64,000 nucleotides of DNA from JACJYE01 sp964432875. GTDB taxonomy: Bacteria > Bacteroidota > Bacteroidia > Chitinophagales > Saprospiraceae. The stretch lies in assembly GCA_964432875.1 (NCBI GenBank), contig CAYSPJ010000010.1, forward strand, positions 1 through 64,000, in the 5' to 3' direction. The notes beneath the pieces were generated by a model that saw only the letters and a list, made by a program, of their open reading frames with translations, was not told where the DNA came from and made no database searches. Position 1 is the stretch's first letter; the number at the start of each line of letters is the position of its first letter. The translations under genes and the position numbers were made by a program. Shown in pieces: positions 44,420 through 54,185 of the stretch.

Positions 44420-44914
44420 TGCTTCAGCCTGGTTTGGTTTCGGCAGCGAAGATACAAAACAATCGTTTGTATTCTTAAAATTGCTGGGGTTTCATTTGGG
44501 GGGCACGATAAAAACATTTCATATCTATCTGTTTATCAGAGCGATACAACTTTACCAACATCCAATGAGCTGTTATCCACATGCCATTCCAAGCCCCCCC
44601 TCCCAGAATGCAAATCAACTTCAGCGCAGAAAAGCAGTGCCCGTTAGCTTAGTAAGATACTTACATGGAGGAGCGCAGAAAAAATCCCGAAAACTTTTCA
44701 ACACCCCTTTCATATTTGGATAAATTTCCTCACCTTTGTAGTCCTCCGTAAATGAGTGGGCACAAGACACAACACTTAATAATTTGCGCGAAAAAAAGCA
44801 ACAGGCATTTGACAATGCCCTATTGCGGCGCTGCTTTATGTACCCAACTTGCTGATACTCTTGGCTTTTAAAGCCGACTAAATTTTTTTTGTTAACTACA
44901 GCTATCAACTGGGA
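44420..44914. other. Candidate chromosomal origin region (oriC) upstream of dnaA
   Basis: About 495 nt without a gene between the divergent hydroxyacyl-CoA dehydrogenase and dnaA. It holds a perfect DnaA box TTATCCACA at 44573-44581, a one-mismatch box on the other strand (TTTGGATAA at 44715-44723), and an AT-rich run just before dnaA (44881-44891). In many bacteria oriC lies next to dnaA, but two boxes are few, so this may be only dnaA autoregulation. Confidence 0.5.
44573..44581 (+). promoter_or_regulatory. Consensus DnaA box TTATCCACA
   Basis: Exact match to the strong DnaA-binding site, 334 nt before the dnaA start. Confidence 0.75.
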
Positions 44915-46378
44915 ATGACTAGAGATCATGCTACAGTCTGGGATAATTGTCTGCAGACGATTCGCAAGAACGTGAACCAACAGAGCTTTAAGACCTGGTT
45001 TGAGCCAATCAAGCCGGTGCGCCTGGAGCAGAATGCGCTGACCATTCAAGTCCCCAACAAGTTCTTCTACGAATGGTTGGAGGAGCACTACGTCAACCTC
45101 TTGAAGATGACCATCCGGCGTGAGCTGGGTGACAAGGGGCGCCTGGAGTATCATATATTGATGGGCAGCAATGGCAATGGGCATGGTAATGGGCATGGCC
45201 ATGCTCAGGCAGCACCTAAATATAACCAGGCCAATGGCAAACAGGAAAGCCAGGACGACAGCGGCTATGTTCCAGGCATGGTAGATTACCAGGCGATCAA
45301 AAACCCATTTGTCATCCCCGGCATCAAAAAGTTCAAAGTCGACCCTCAGCTCAACGCTAATTACTTGTTTGAGAACTATATCGAGGGCGATTGCAATCGC
45401 CTGGCGCGCTCGGCAGGCCAGGCAATCGCCAAGAAACCGGGCGGCACCTCCTTTAACCCCCTGGTCATCTTTGGGGCGGTTGGGCTGGGGAAAACCCACC
45501 TGGCACATGCCATCGGCAACGAAGTGCTGAAGTGCCTGCCCGACAAGGCCGTGCTCTACGTATCTTCCGAAAAATTCACTAACCAGATCATCCAATCGAT
45601 CAAAAATAACGCCATCAATGACCTGGTGAATTTCTACCAGCTCATTGACGTGCTCATCGTCGATGACATCCAGTTTTTAGCCAACAAACAGAAAACTCAG
45701 GAGATTTTCTTCCATATCTTCAACCAATTGCACCAAAACGGCAAACAAATCGTACTGACTTCTGACCGCCCCCCCAAAGACCTGGATGGCATGGAGGAGC
45801 GCCTCATCTCTCGCTTCAAGTGGGGGCTTTCTGCTGATTTACAAGCCCCCGACCTGGAGACTCGCATCGCCATCCTCGAGGCAAAGATGAGCCAGGAAGG
45901 GATCGAAATACCCCAGGATGTAACGGAGTTTATCTGCTACAATATCAAAAACAACATCCGCGAACTGGAAGGCGTGCTGGTCTCGCTGGTTGCGCAGTCT
46001 TCTCTAAACCAACAGGAAATAGACATCGAACTGGCTAAACGGGTCATCCGCAACTTCGTGCGCCAAATCAATAAAGAGATTACGGTAGACTACATCCAGA
46101 AACTGGTCGCCGAACACTTCGGCTTGGGCGTGGACAAGCTCCAGGGCAAAACCCGCAAGCGCCAGGTGGTCATCGCCCGCCAGTTGTCCATGTACCTGGC
46201 TAAAAACCTGACCGACAAATCGCTCAAAGCCATTGGCGAAATCTTCGGTGGGCGCGACCATAGTACCGTCATCTACTCTTGTAAGACGGTGCAAGACTTG
46301 ATGGAGACCGACACCATCTTTAAGGATACGGTATCGGACTTGGAAAAGAAGATCAAGCTCAGCCTGCATGAGCAATAG
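44915..46378 (+). CDS. dnaA: Chromosomal replication initiator DnaA
   Basis: A 487-residue DnaA. Domain I ends near residue 80; a low-complexity linker rich in Gly, His and Asn (GNGHGNGHGHAQ, about 90-101) follows. The AAA+ domain has Walker A GAVGLGKTHLAHAIGNE (about 189), Walker B VLIVDDIQFLANKQKTQEIF (about 246) and the sensor region RLISRFKWGL. Domain IV ends with IGEIFGGRDHSTVIYSC, the DNA-binding helix-turn-helix for DnaA boxes. It opens the origin for replication. The Gly/His-rich linker is longer than usual, as in some Bacteroidota. Confidence 0.98.
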   Translation: MTRDHATVWDNCLQTIRKNVNQQSFKTWFEPIKPVRLEQNALTIQVPNKFFYEWLEEHYVNLLKMTIRRELGDKGRLEYHILMGSNGNGHGNGHGHAQAAPKYNQANGKQESQDDSGYVPGMVDYQAIKNPFVIPGIKKFKVDPQLNANYLFENYIEGDCNRLARSAGQAIAKKPGGTSFNPLVIFGAVGLGKTHLAHAIGNEVLKCLPDKAVLYVSSEKFTNQIIQSIKNNAINDLVNFYQLIDVLIVDDIQFLANKQKTQEIFFHIFNQLHQNGKQIVLTSDRPPKDLDGMEERLISRFKWGLSADLQAPDLETRIAILEAKMSQEGIEIPQDVTEFICYNIKNNIRELEGVLVSLVAQSSLNQQEIDIELAKRVIRNFVRQINKEITVDYIQKLVAEHFGLGVDKLQGKTRKRQVVIARQLSMYLAKNLTDKSLKAIGEIFGGRDHSTVIYSCKTVQDLMETDTIFKDTVSDLEKKIKLSLHEQ

Positions 46379-46399
46379 CATCACCAGCAAGATTACAGC

Positions 46400-48169
46400 A
46401 TGGAGCAGAGCATCGTCTTTATCGCGCTCGGCGTCACGCTAATCCTGTTCGTCTGGGGCAAGCTCCGCTACGATATCGTGGCCATCCTTGCCCTGGCATT
46501 CCTTACCGTTTCAGGTATCGTGCCCGCCGAAAAAGCCTTTGCTGGCTTCGGCCATCCTGCAGTCATCACCGTAGCGGCCATCCTCATCGTCAGCCGGGCT
46601 TTGCAAAACTCTGGCCTGGTAGATGTGCTGGCCCGCTGGGTGGATCAGGTCGGCGGAGGGCGTACCCTACAAATTGGCCTGCTCTGTGCCCTCGTCACCG
46701 TCTCCTCGGCATTCATGAACAACATCGGCGCCCTGGCCATCTTCATGCCCGTGGCGATCCATCTGGCCCGCAAGAACGGCTATTCCCCCTCGCTAGCCCT
46801 CATGCCGATCGCCTTCGCTTCGCTCTTGGGCGGCATGACGACCTTGATTGGCACCCCGCCCAATATCATCATCGCTACTTTCCGAGCTGACGTGAACGGG
46901 GCGCCCTTCAATATGTTCGACTTCAGCCCGGTAGGTTTTATTACAGCCCTGGCGGGCTTGATCTTCATCGTGCTGGCTGGCTGGCGCCTTTTGCCCCAGC
47001 GCCAGGCGCCGAGCGATGCCAAAAACATGTTTGAGATAGACAATTACATCACCGAGGCGATCATTAAGGAGGACTCCAAAATAAAAGGGAAAACCATCAT
47101 CGAGATGCGCGGCATGATTCAAGCCGAGGTGATGGTGTTAGGCATCGTGCGCAACAACCAGCGCATCCATGCGCCTTCCCCCCAGCAAATGTTAAATGCC
47201 GGAGATATTTTGATTTTAGAAGCCGATACTGACGATTTGAAGCATTTCATTGGAGTAGCAAAAGTGGAGCTCGTGGGCAGTCAAAAGCTGCGTAAAGAGG
47301 CCGAAGGTTCAGGCGACATCCAGACGATGGAAGCCATTGTACAGGACAACTCGCCCCTGGTCGGCGAAAATGCCATCAGCATGCAAATCCGCTCGCGCTA
47401 CGATGTCAACCTGCTGGCCTTGGCGCGGCGTGGCAGGCAGATTATCCAGCGTATTGGCCATGTGAACTTCAAAGCAGGAGATGTATTGCTGCTCCAAGGG
47501 CGGCGAGCCAATGTCCAGGAAGCCATCAACAGCCTCTACTGCTTACCACTGGCGCAACGAGGCATCAGTATTGGCAAGCCCCGGCGCACGGTTTTGTCCC
47601 TCCTCATCTTCGCTGCCGCCATCCTGGCGGTCATGTCTAACTTGCTGCCGGTCGAGCTGGCTTTTACGCTCGCCGCCACCGTGATGGTTATCCTCAGGAT
47701 GATCCCTTTACAGGAGTTGTATGCTAGCATCGATTGGCCCGTTATCGTGCTGCTGGCCGCCATGATACCCGTTGGCATAGCCTTTGAAACCAGCGGCGGG
47801 GCCGATTTAGTGGCTAAACAGGTTTTGGCCTGGGGCCAACAGTACCCCCTATGGGCCGTACTCGGCATTGTGATGCTTTCCACCATGCTGCTCTCGGCGG
47901 TGATCAATAATGCCGCTACTGCCGTATTGATGGCCCCCATCGGCATCCACATTGCGCGCGAGCTGGGCACTTCCTCCGACCCTTTCCTCATGGCAGTCGC
48001 CATCGGCGCATCCTCGGCTTTCCTAACCCCAATCGGCCACCAGTCCAACACCCTGGTCATGGGCCCCGGCGGCTATAAATTCGGCGATTACTGGCAACTG
48101 GGGCTCCCGCTCACCATCATCGTCACCACCATCAGCATCCCATTAATTTTATTTTTCTGGCCACCTTGA
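46400..48169 (+). CDS. SLC13/DASS-type permease with two TrkA-C domains
   Basis: A 589-residue membrane protein starting 21 nt after dnaA. About 10-12 TM helices with the family signature GGMTTLIGTPPNIIIATFRA (about 148-167) and a matching VINNAATAVLMAPIGI near residue 503. Two TrkA-C-like regulatory modules (about 215-290 and 300-385) lie in the middle. Such permeases carry di- or tricarboxylates or related anions with sodium. Close spacing to dnaA suggests read-through transcription. Confidence 0.9.
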   Translation: MEQSIVFIALGVTLILFVWGKLRYDIVAILALAFLTVSGIVPAEKAFAGFGHPAVITVAAILIVSRALQNSGLVDVLARWVDQVGGGRTLQIGLLCALVTVSSAFMNNIGALAIFMPVAIHLARKNGYSPSLALMPIAFASLLGGMTTLIGTPPNIIIATFRADVNGAPFNMFDFSPVGFITALAGLIFIVLAGWRLLPQRQAPSDAKNMFEIDNYITEAIIKEDSKIKGKTIIEMRGMIQAEVMVLGIVRNNQRIHAPSPQQMLNAGDILILEADTDDLKHFIGVAKVELVGSQKLRKEAEGSGDIQTMEAIVQDNSPLVGENAISMQIRSRYDVNLLALARRGRQIIQRIGHVNFKAGDVLLLQGRRANVQEAINSLYCLPLAQRGISIGKPRRTVLSLLIFAAAILAVMSNLLPVELAFTLAATVMVILRMIPLQELYASIDWPVIVLLAAMIPVGIAFETSGGADLVAKQVLAWGQQYPLWAVLGIVMLSTMLLSAVINNAATAVLMAPIGIHIARELGTSSDPFLMAVAIGASSAFLTPIGHQSNTLVMGPGGYKFGDYWQLGLPLTIIVTTISIPLILFFWPP

Positions 48170-48182
48170 AATGTTTTTTCTT

Positions 48183-48190
48183 TATCTTTG
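48183..48190 (+). promoter_or_regulatory. -7 box (TATCTTTG) for tRNA-Ser(CGA)
   Basis: Perfect TAnnTTTG, 13 nt upstream of the tRNA. The -33 element is not clear. Confidence 0.6.
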
Positions 48191-48203
48191 TTGCCACAAA
48201 AAT

Positions 48204-48290
48204 GGAGATGTGCCAGAGTGGTTGATCGGGCCGCACTCGAAATGCGGTGTACCCGCAAGGGTACCGGGGGTTCGAATCCCTCCATCTCCG
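48204..48290 (+). tRNA. tRNA-Ser (anticodon CGA)
   Basis: An 87-nt class II tRNA. Acceptor GGAGATG pairs with CATCTCC, discriminator G; anticodon loop CTCGAAA reads CGA (codon UCG); long variable arm TGTACCCGCAAGGGTACC; T-arm GGGGGTTCGAATCCCTC. It is directly followed by a scaffold gap. Confidence 0.96.
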
Positions 48291-48291
48291 C

Positions 48292-48391
48292 NNNNNNNNN
48301 NNNNNNNNNNNNNNNNNNNNNNNNNNNNNNNNNNNNNNNNNNNNNNNNNNNNNNNNNNNNNNNNNNNNNNNNNNNNNNNNNNNNNNNNNNN
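48292..48391. other. Assembly gap (100 N) at a tRNA-Ser
   Basis: The 17 bases just left of the gap and just right of it are identical (AATCCCTCCATCTCCGC), the 3' end of tRNA-Ser. The join lies in a tandem tRNA array or is an overlap that the assembler did not merge. Confidence 0.99.
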
Positions 48392-48407
48392 AATCCCTCC
48401 ATCTCCG
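48392..48407 (+). tRNA. 3' end of a second tRNA-Ser copy, or the same one repeated
   Basis: Only 16 bases (AATCCCTCCATCTCCG) are visible after the gap, equal to the end of the tRNA at 48204-48290. A tandem copy is possible; an unmerged contig overlap is as likely. Confidence 0.4.
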
Positions 48408-48751
48408 CCAAAATACCCGTTTAAAACACTTAAAATCAGCGTTTTACGCGGATTTTTTTTTGAAGTGTGCAGCTTTTTGTGTCTGTTTTGGGCGATTTTA
48501 GTGCGAAAAAGCCCAGCGGGAATGCCGCGGCGCCCTCCAACTCTTGCTAATCTGCCCCTCCCCTGCACACGGATTAGCCGCCCGCCAATCCGTGCGCATC
48601 CGTGAAATCCGTGGCTATACCTTTGGGCGTGCGCAGCGCATGTTGCCGTTGTTTTTTATACCCTCCGTCGAAAATATCACTACGTTCAGCTGGAAAGCCC
48701 TATTTTCGCCATCGAAACATTCACTTTCACTCCTTTAAAACCTGAATCACG
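48408..48751. other. Intergenic region
   Basis: 344 nt without a convincing gene. It carries an AT-rich start, then the ATCCGTG repeats listed below, and ends at the LolA-like gene. A GC-rich stretch near 48510-48540 has no clear structure. Confidence 0.5.
48568..48613. repeat. ATCCGTG short repeats
   Basis: Three direct copies of ATCCGTG at 48588, 48598 and 48607 and one inverted copy (CACGGAT) at 48568. Such short arrays occur dispersed in many bacterial genomes; a role is not known. Confidence 0.6.
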
Positions 48752-49504
48752 ATGAAGAAGGCATTTGTATTATGCTGCGCATTATTAGCACTGACGGGGC
48801 TGCAAGGCCTATATGCTCAAACCGCCGAAGAAATTATTGAAAACTACCTGGAGAACATCGGCGGCAGGGAAAAGCTAGCGGCGCTGAAATCCGTAAAGAT
48901 GACCGCCAAAGTCAAAGCCCAGGGCATGGAGCTGCCGATCAGCATGTACCAGAAAGCCCCCGGCAAGCAGCGCATGGACCTCATCTTCCAAGGCCAGAAG
49001 ATCACCCAAATGTGCTTTGATGGCGAGCAAGGCTGGTCCACCAATTTCATGACCATGGAAGCCGAAAAATGGGATGCCGAGCAATCTCTGGTGATGCAAA
49101 CCGAGATGGATTTCCCCAACCCCTTCCTGAACTACAAAGAAAAAGGGCACACTCTTTCACTGGAAGGCGAAGAAACCATCGAAGGGGCCGAATGTTACAA
49201 AATCAAAGTAGTCAAACAACCCATCGTAATCGATGGCCAAAGCGAAGAGAACTTCAGCTTCCATTACTTTGACAAAGAATCCCTGGTGCCCATCATGCAA
49301 AGGGATTTTGCTAAAGTTGGCCCGATGAAAGGCCAGGCTAGCGAGACCTACTTCAGCGATTATCAAGAAGTAGCAGGCGTCTATTTCCCCTATTCCGTGT
49401 CTCAGAAAATGAATGGCCAGAGCATCTTCGCCTTTAGCGTCGAGGAGCTGACCGTCAATGAAGAACTGGAAGATGCCATGTTTGCTTTCCCGGAAAAGAA
49501 ATAA
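48752..49504 (+). CDS. Exported LolA-like outer-membrane lipoprotein-sorting family protein
   Basis: A 250-residue protein with signal peptide MKKAFVLCCALLALTGLQGLYAQ. The body is a beta-rich fold with YLENIGGREKLAALKSVKM, QKITQMCFDGEQGW and YFPYSVSQKM, typical of the LolA/LolB-like superfamily in Bacteroidota, which binds lipid or lipoprotein acyl chains in an open barrel. A carrier role in the periplasm is likely; the cargo is unknown. Confidence 0.72.
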   Translation: MKKAFVLCCALLALTGLQGLYAQTAEEIIENYLENIGGREKLAALKSVKMTAKVKAQGMELPISMYQKAPGKQRMDLIFQGQKITQMCFDGEQGWSTNFMTMEAEKWDAEQSLVMQTEMDFPNPFLNYKEKGHTLSLEGEETIEGAECYKIKVVKQPIVIDGQSEENFSFHYFDKESLVPIMQRDFAKVGPMKGQASETYFSDYQEVAGVYFPYSVSQKMNGQSIFAFSVEELTVNEELEDAMFAFPEKK

Positions 49505-49595
49505 GCCAAAGTCATTCACCCTACGCCCGCACGAGTACCTCGGTGCGGGCGCAGGGCCCTACCACCCTCCTACCCTAACTTACAATCCTTTTGCG

Positions 49596-52500
49596 ATGAT
49601 ACCACGTCTTTTTACGCTTATGCTGCTGTGTTCAGCATATTTTTCCTCCTTTAGCCAGAGCCTGGAAGGCCTCAAAGGCGATGCCCTCTTCGGCAGCATG
49701 CGCGCGCGCCACATCGGGCCGGCCATCATGAGCGGCCGAGTGAGCGATCTGGCAGGGCACCCCACCAACTCCCGCATCGTCTATGCCGGGGCAGCCGGCG
49801 GAGGGGTCTGGCAGTCAACTGATGGGGGCGTTACCTTCAAGCCCATTTTCGAAGATTACCCCCAATCCATTGGCGCCATCGCCGTATGCCCTAAAAATCC
49901 GGACAACGTCATCTGGGTAGGCACCGGCGAATGCTGGGTGCGCAACAGCGTCTCAGTGGGCAAAGGATTATACAAAACAGCCGATGGCGGGAAAAGCTGG
50001 AAGTTGATGGGGCTGGAAAACTCCGAGCGTATCAGCAGCGTACAGATCAACCCCAACAACTCGGACGAAGTGTACGTAGGCGTGCTGGGTGCCCTGTGGG
50101 GCGATAGTGCGGAGCGCGGCGTTTATAAGACCACCGATGGCGGTGCCAGCTGGGAAAAGATACTCTACGTCAATCCTTCCACCGGTTGTGCTGACCTGAC
50201 CATCGACCCGCAAAACCCCAACATCCTCTACGCTTCCTTCTGGGAGTTCCGCCGTAGCGCCTATTCCTTCAATTCCGGGGGCGAACATAGCGCCTTGTAT
50301 AAAAGCACCGATGGCGGCGCGTCCTGGAACAAGATACACCAGGGCTTCCCTAGCGGCAAGCTCGGCCGTATCGCGGTGGCCATCGCTCCTTCATCCCCGG
50401 GCGTCCTTTACGCCGTGATTGAATCGGAGCAGAACGAAACTAACGGATTATATCGCTCCCAAGACGGGGGTGCCTCCTGGGAGCACCGCAATAAAGATTT
50501 TGAACTCACGGTGCGCCCGTTCTACTTCTCCCGCATCGTCATCGACCCTAAAAACCCCGACATCGTCTGCAAAGCTGGCTTGTACGGCTCTATCAGCAAA
50601 GATGGCGGCAAAACCTTCCGCCAGATCTCCAGTGGCGTCCATGCTGATATCCATGACTTCTGGTTTGACCCCAACGACTCCAACCGCCTTTATCTAGGCT
50701 GTGACGGTGGCGTTTACCGCTCCTGGGACGGCGGCACCGTCTGGGAGATGGTTAAAGGCCTGCCCTTTTCGCAGTACTACCACGTCACCCTCGACAACCG
50801 CCAGCCTTATTGGGTCTATGGCGGCTTGCAAGACAATGGCTCCTGGGTAGGGCCCTCTGCTGCCATCGGCGGCGTAGAAGCCCGCGATTGGATACCAGTG
50901 GGTTATGGCGACGGCTTCCGGGTCTATCCTCATCCCCAAGACCCCAATATCTGCTATTCTGAAATGCAGGGCGCCGAGCGGATTTGGCGAGTCGATATCG
51001 CCAAGGGGCAAGCTAAAATCATCAAGCCTTACCCTGAAGCGGGCAGCCCCAAACTGCGCTTTAACTGGAATACGCCCATCACGACCAGCTTCCACCAGCC
51101 CGACCGCCTCTACGTCGGCAGCCAGTTCTTGCACCGCTCGGAAGACCGCGGCGAAAGCTGGTCTCGCATCTCACCCGATCTGACTACCAACGATCCGGCT
51201 AAGCAGCTGCAAGAGGAAAGCGGCGGCCTTAGCGCTGACAATTCGGGCGCAGAAAACCACTGTACTATCTTTGCCATCGGCGAATCTCCTTTGGATGAAA
51301 ACATCATCTGGATCGGCACCGATGACGGCAACATCCAGGTCACTTTTGATGGCGGCAAGAGCTGGGCCGACGTCACCCCACGCCTGCCAGAGCTGCCCAA
51401 GAACACCTGGGCATACCACCTCGAACCAAGCAACTTCGACCGCCAGACGGCTTATGCTGCTTTTGACGGCCACACCCAAAACGATGGCAACACCTATGTC
51501 TTTAAAACAACCGATGGCGGCAAAACCTGGGCTTCAATCGCCACCAGCGATATCGAAGGCTTTGCCCGCTGCATCAAAGAGGATTATGTAAACCCCGACC
51601 TGCTCTACCTGGGCACGGAATTCGGACTGTATATTACCATTGATGGCGGGAAAAACTGGTCGAAGTTCACCAACAACATGCCTGCCACTGCCGTACATCA
51701 CCTCGCCCTGCACCCGCGCGATCATGCTCTGGTGATGGCGACCCACGGCAGGGGTATTATCATCCTGGACGACATCACCCCGCTGCGCCAACTGCGGCCA
51801 GAAATTGCTGATCAGCCCGTATATTTTTTTGAACGGCCACCCTCGGTCATCAAAGAATCGCCCTCATTTGGCGGCACGGCTACCTTCGGCGAATTTGTTG
51901 GCGAAAACCCCTCCTCAGCGGCCCAAATCGTTTATTATCTCAAGGGCCGCCACACCTTTGGCAAAATGTCTCTAGAGGTGCTCGACGCCCAGGGCAACCT
52001 CCTCGCCAATTTGGACCCCGGCAAAGCCAAAGGCCTCAACCAGGTATCCTGGAACTACCGTTACCGCATGCCCAAAGTCGCCAAGGCTAAAACCTTGACC
52101 TTCGGCGGATTCACCACCCCGACGGTGCCCCCTGGCACCTACATGGTACGCCTGACCAAGGGCAAGGATGTCTATGAAATGCCACTGGTATTGGTACCTG
52201 ATCCGGAGTCGATTCACAGCGCAGATGACCGCGCTGCACAACACGAAGCAGCCATGGCTTTATACCGCGCCAACGAGGACCTGGCTTACCTGGTGGACCA
52301 AATCGATCAGCTGCAAGCGGGGATCGCTGCTGCTCAGAAACAAAAAGTCGCCCCTAAAACGACGAAACTACTGAACGCCTTTGCCAAAGAGCTCGATGCG
52401 CTCTACCAAAGCTTGGTGGTGACGACGGGCGATAACTACGTGGGCCAAGCGGAACCGCAACTACGCGAGAAGATCGCCAACCTATATGCCGAAGTGGCGG

Positions 52501-52691
52501 GCTATGCTGGCCGACCTTCTCCGGCCCAGCTCCAGAACATGCAACTACTCTTGCCTCAACTAGAGGATGCCCAAGGCAAAGTCCAAGGCATGGGCAATAA
52601 ACTGTCTGAGCTGAATAAGGCGCTCTCCGCAGAGGGCTTGCCCCCCGTAGCCTTCCGCAGCCGGGAAGAATTTATGGCTGCAGACCTTTAG
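49596..52691 (+). CDS. Large sortilin/VPS10-like Asp-box propeller protein
   Basis: A 1031-residue secreted protein. ATG at 49596 gives signal peptide MIPRLFTLMLLCSAYFSSFSQ; the open frame extends upstream into the LolA-like gene but lacks a signal. At least eleven BNR/Asp-box motifs of the form S/T-x-D-G-G-x-x-W/F are visible, for example STDGGVTF, TADGGKSW, TTDGGKTW and TIDGGKNW, which form two beta-propellers as in the VPS10/sortilin-like hydrolase-like family. After residue 730 comes a beta domain (GTYMVRLTKGKDVYEMPLVL) and a C-terminal coiled-coil part. It may bind or cleave glycans or proteins outside the cell; activity is not known. No T9SS sorting domain is seen. Confidence 0.88.
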   Translation: MIPRLFTLMLLCSAYFSSFSQSLEGLKGDALFGSMRARHIGPAIMSGRVSDLAGHPTNSRIVYAGAAGGGVWQSTDGGVTFKPIFEDYPQSIGAIAVCPKNPDNVIWVGTGECWVRNSVSVGKGLYKTADGGKSWKLMGLENSERISSVQINPNNSDEVYVGVLGALWGDSAERGVYKTTDGGASWEKILYVNPSTGCADLTIDPQNPNILYASFWEFRRSAYSFNSGGEHSALYKSTDGGASWNKIHQGFPSGKLGRIAVAIAPSSPGVLYAVIESEQNETNGLYRSQDGGASWEHRNKDFELTVRPFYFSRIVIDPKNPDIVCKAGLYGSISKDGGKTFRQISSGVHADIHDFWFDPNDSNRLYLGCDGGVYRSWDGGTVWEMVKGLPFSQYYHVTLDNRQPYWVYGGLQDNGSWVGPSAAIGGVEARDWIPVGYGDGFRVYPHPQDPNICYSEMQGAERIWRVDIAKGQAKIIKPYPEAGSPKLRFNWNTPITTSFHQPDRLYVGSQFLHRSEDRGESWSRISPDLTTNDPAKQLQEESGGLSADNSGAENHCTIFAIGESPLDENIIWIGTDDGNIQVTFDGGKSWADVTPRLPELPKNTWAYHLEPSNFDRQTAYAAFDGHTQNDGNTYVFKTTDGGKTWASIATSDIEGFARCIKEDYVNPDLLYLGTEFGLYITIDGGKNWSKFTNNMPATAVHHLALHPRDHALVMATHGRGIIILDDITPLRQLRPEIADQPVYFFERPPSVIKESPSFGGTATFGEFVGENPSSAAQIVYYLKGRHTFGKMSLEVLDAQGNLLANLDPGKAKGLNQVSWNYRYRMPKVAKAKTLTFGGFTTPTVPPGTYMVRLTKGKDVYEMPLVLVPDPESIHSADDRAAQHEAAMALYRANEDLAYLVDQIDQLQAGIAAAQKQKVAPKTTKLLNAFAKELDALYQSLVVTTGDNYVGQAEPQLREKIANLYAEVAGYAGRPSPAQLQNMQLLLPQLEDAQGKVQGMGNKLSELNKALSAEGLPPVAFRSREEFMAADL

Positions 52692-52720
52692 ATCAACTCC
52701 TCCCGCGCGGAGTATAGATA

Positions 52721-52765
52721 AAAGGAGCGCTGAGACCTCCCGACTTACCGTCTCAGCGCTCCTTT
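52721..52765. terminator. Hairpin terminator of the propeller gene
   Basis: 16-bp perfect arms AAAGGAGCGCTGAGAC and GTCTCAGCGCTCCTTT with a 13-nt loop, 30 nt after the stop. It ends exactly at the scaffold gap, so the T-run may continue in the missing sequence. Confidence 0.8.
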
Positions 52766-52865
52766 NNNNNNNNNNNNNNNNNNNNNNNNNNNNNNNNNNN
52801 NNNNNNNNNNNNNNNNNNNNNNNNNNNNNNNNNNNNNNNNNNNNNNNNNNNNNNNNNNNNNNNNN
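52766..52865. other. Assembly gap (100 N)
   Basis: Placeholder join. It removes the 3' end of the serine hydrolase gene on the minus strand. Confidence 0.99.
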
Positions 52866-54044
52866 GCCGATAATGCCCTCTTGCGGATCTACCCAGTAAG
52901 AAGTAGCAAAAGCGCCGCCCCATTCGAAGGTGCCTTCGGAAGGCGGCAGCCGTGCTGCCTCGGCTGGCGTCGCTAAGCCAAAGCCCAGCCCAAACTTCCG
53001 GATCCCCAGGTTGAGCTCGCCGATCTGGTTGCTCGTCATCATGCGCACGATAGCAGGGCTGAGGAGGCGCACGCCTTGGTATTCCCCGCCGTTGAGCAGC
53101 ATTTGTAAGAAAATAGCATAATCGTAAGCGGTGGATGAAAGCCCGGCACCGCCGGAGTAGAAGCTGCCGTTAAATTTAGGGAAATCCGGGTCGAGATTGC
53201 CGCCGTCGGGGAAAGGAATAGCTTTCTTCCCCTGATTTTCCGTATGCAGGCGCACGAGCCGCCCGTGCTTTTCGGCAGGCAGATAAAACCAGGTATCTGC
53301 CATCCCCAAGGGCTGGAAAATGTGCTGACGGAAAAACTCGTCAAGCGTCATACCTGAAACCACCTCTACCAGATAGCCCAGCACATCCGTATTGAGCCCA
53401 TAGGTCCAACGCTCTCCGGGTTGGTGCATCAGGGGCAGGGCCCCCAGGCGCTCTATAGCTTCGCCCAGCTTGCTATTCGGAGTGCCCAGGCCGGAGGGGA
53501 TGCCATGTTTGGCGTAGATCGCATTGGCTTGGGGCGTACCGATGCCAGCATAGCCGATGCCGGAAGTATGGGACAGCAAATCCCGGATAGTAACTTCGCG
53601 CTTGGCGGGCACCGTCGTATAAGTAGTATCCGCAGCATTATATTGATCGAGTACCTGTGGCTTGCCGAAGGAAGGAATATATTTGGACAATGGGTCGTCG
53701 AGCAAAAAACGCCCCTCTTCATACAGCATCATCACCGCAACGCTCGTAATGGCCTTGGTCTGAGAAGCGATGCGGAATATGGCATCCGGCTGCAGCGGTT
53801 GGCGGCTCTCCAGATCGGCGTAACCAAAAGCCTGGTGATAGACAATCTTGCCGTGCCGAGCTACCAGCGCCACGGCGCCGGGGATGTAGCTGCTATCCAC
53901 GTATTCCTGCACCACGCGGCCGATGCGTTGCAGCCGTTCGCTGCTCATTTTCACGGATTCTGGCGGTGCTTCCGCCAGCGGCTGGGCAGCGACAAAAAGA
54001 GCCAACATCATAAAGGCGCTCAACAGTAAATGATTCTTTTTCAT
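52866..54044 (-). CDS. Beta-lactamase-family serine hydrolase (C-terminus lost in gap)
   Basis: The start is at 54044; 393 residues are visible before the gap. Signal peptide MKKNHLLLSAFMMLALFVAAQ. The class C beta-lactamase/esterase fold shows SxxK as IASQTKAIT (about 93-101) and the Tyr motif as YGLNTDVLGYLVE (about 205). The third block is seen just before the gap as EWGGAFATSYWVDPQEG. It is likely an exported esterase or peptidase-like enzyme rather than a true beta-lactamase. The frame that appears to continue beyond the gap is an artefact of the N placeholder. Confidence 0.88.
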
Positions 54045-54185
54045 GCGCTTGGTGGTTGATTATTGATGAAGCGGTAAAAGTAGAGATTTGTTTTGTTTTA
54101 TAGCTCCGGCAAGGGCCTACAAATATATCAGCCTCTTTTCTCAGGAACTCCCTATCTTTACGAAAGCAAACAAATACCACCAAAT

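Noticed and set aside
52560..52765. Continuation of the serine hydrolase past the gap
   Set aside because: The sequence left of the gap is the terminator and the 3' end of the propeller gene on the opposite strand; the continuation exists only through the N placeholder.
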